From UBA1189 sp045647345 (GTDB lineage Bacteria > Bacteroidota > Bacteroidia > Bacteroidales > Bacteroidaceae), in assembly GCA_045647345.1 (NCBI GenBank), contig JAZRMG010000147.1, positions 1-6,209 of the forward strand: a DNA stretch of 6,209 bases, in the 5' to 3' direction. The position numbers and the translations under genes are program-made. Shown piece by piece: positions 5,595 through 6,209 of this stretch. The stretch's first letter is position 1, and every line of letters begins with the position of its first letter. The notes under the pieces were generated by a model. The model saw only the letters and a list, made by a program, of their open reading frames with translations. It was not told the origin of the DNA and did not search any database.

Positions 5595-6203
5595 TTAATT
5601 TTTAGAGTACAATTCTACAATAAGTTGCTCCTTGATGTTCTCAGGAATATCCTCACGCGCAGGAACGTGGAGGAACTTACCAGCCTTAAGAGACTCGTCC
5701 CACTCAATCCAAGGATACTTGCTGTGGTTGAAACCTGCCAATGAGTTCTCAATCACCTCAAGAGACTTAGACTTTTCACGAACACCTACTACATCACCGG
5801 GCTTAACAGCGCAAGAGGGGATGTTCACTACCTTACCGTTGAGCACGATGTGCTTGTGAGACACGAGCTGACGAGCAGCAGCACGAGTGGGAGCGATACC
5901 CAAACGGAATACTACGTTGTCGAGACGTGACTCGAGACCCTGAAGAAGGAGAACACCGGTAATACCATTCTTACGAGCTGCTGCATCGAAGAGGTTACGG
6001 AACTGACGCTCCAATACACCGTATGTATACTTAGCCTTCTGCTTCTCAGCCAACATAACACCATACTCAGAGGTCTTGCGACGCTTGTTATTACCATGCT
6101 GACCAGGAGGGAAGTTTCTCTTAGCTAAAATCTTATCTGCACCGAAGATGGGCTCACCGAATCTACGGGCAATCTTTGTTTTTGGTCCAGTATATCTTGC
6201 CAT
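5595..6203 (-). CDS. rpsD: 30S ribosomal protein S4
   Basis: S4 is a primary 16S rRNA-binding protein that starts assembly of the 30S body and affects decoding accuracy; in some bacteria it also represses its own operon. The 202 residues are full length. The N-terminal part begins MARYTGPKTKIARRFGEPIF and lacks the four cysteines of the zinc-binding type, so this is the zinc-free form. The S4 RNA-binding domain (about 91-155) shows ESRLDNVVFRLGIAPTRAAA and RQLVSHKHIVLNGKVVNIPS. The usual C-terminal motif is WIEWDESLKAGKFLHVPARED. The ATG at 6201-6203 is only 6 bases from the window edge, preceded by AAAGAA, so the promoter and earlier operon genes (typically rpsM and rpsK) lie outside. I see no S4 autoregulatory RNA because the leader is not in the window. 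Confidence 0.98.
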   Translation of the reverse strand: MARYTGPKTKIARRFGEPIFGADKILAKRNFPPGQHGNNKRRKTSEYGVMLAEKQKAKYTYGVLERQFRNLFDAAARKNGITGVLLLQGLESRLDNVVFRLGIAPTRAAARQLVSHKHIVLNGKVVNIPSCAVKPGDVVGVREKSKSLEVIENSLAGFNHSKYPWIEWDESLKAGKFLHVPAREDIPENIKEQLIVELYSKN

Positions 6204-6209
6204 TTCTTT

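Overview
The window looks like ordinary housekeeping chromosome from a member of the Bacteroidales, probably Prevotellaceae or a close relative. The evidence is the sequence of RpoA, the zinc-ligand-free form of S4, an L17 with a long Ala/Glu/Pro-rich tail, AT-rich translation starts with little Shine-Dalgarno sequence, and an exact Bacteroidetes-type -7 promoter box (TAnnTTTG) upstream of aroQ. The genus is inferred from protein recognition, not from a search.

Layout, left to right. Bases 2-322 (+) hold the C-terminal end of a protein I do not recognise. It runs tail-to-tail, 20 bp apart, into a leftward cluster at 343-3170. In transcription order that cluster is aroQ (type II 3-dehydroquinate dehydratase), a class I SAM-dependent O-methyltransferase whose start overlaps the aroQ stop, rbfA (30S maturation factor) after a 158-bp gap with a hairpin, and a LolC/LolE-type FtsX-family permease. 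A 251-bp AT-rich divergent intergenic region (3171-3421) separates aroQ from a rightward rubrerythrin gene (3422-3997). It holds the aroQ promoter box and a dyad directly upstream of rubrerythrin. A 12-bp perfect-stem hairpin at 4050-4077 lies between rubrerythrin and the leftward ribosomal/RNA polymerase cluster rpsD-rpoA-rplQ (6203 to 4101). That cluster is tightly packed, with gaps of 10 and 5 bp, and is the distal end of the alpha operon, whose promoter lies beyond the right edge.

How the genes work together. rpsD-rpoA-rplQ makes a 30S protein, the RNA polymerase alpha subunit and a 50S protein from one transcript. The aroQ cluster mixes shikimate synthesis, a methyltransferase, ribosome maturation and envelope lipoprotein export, with no obvious shared pathway. 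Rubrerythrin is a stand-alone peroxide-defence gene typical of anaerobes.

I see no mobile element, CRISPR array, tRNA or rRNA, and no evidence of a previously undescribed multi-gene system. The points most worth a second look are the dyad that appears to overlap the rubrerythrin promoter, the hairpin region before rbfA, and the unidentified C-terminal fragment at the left edge.
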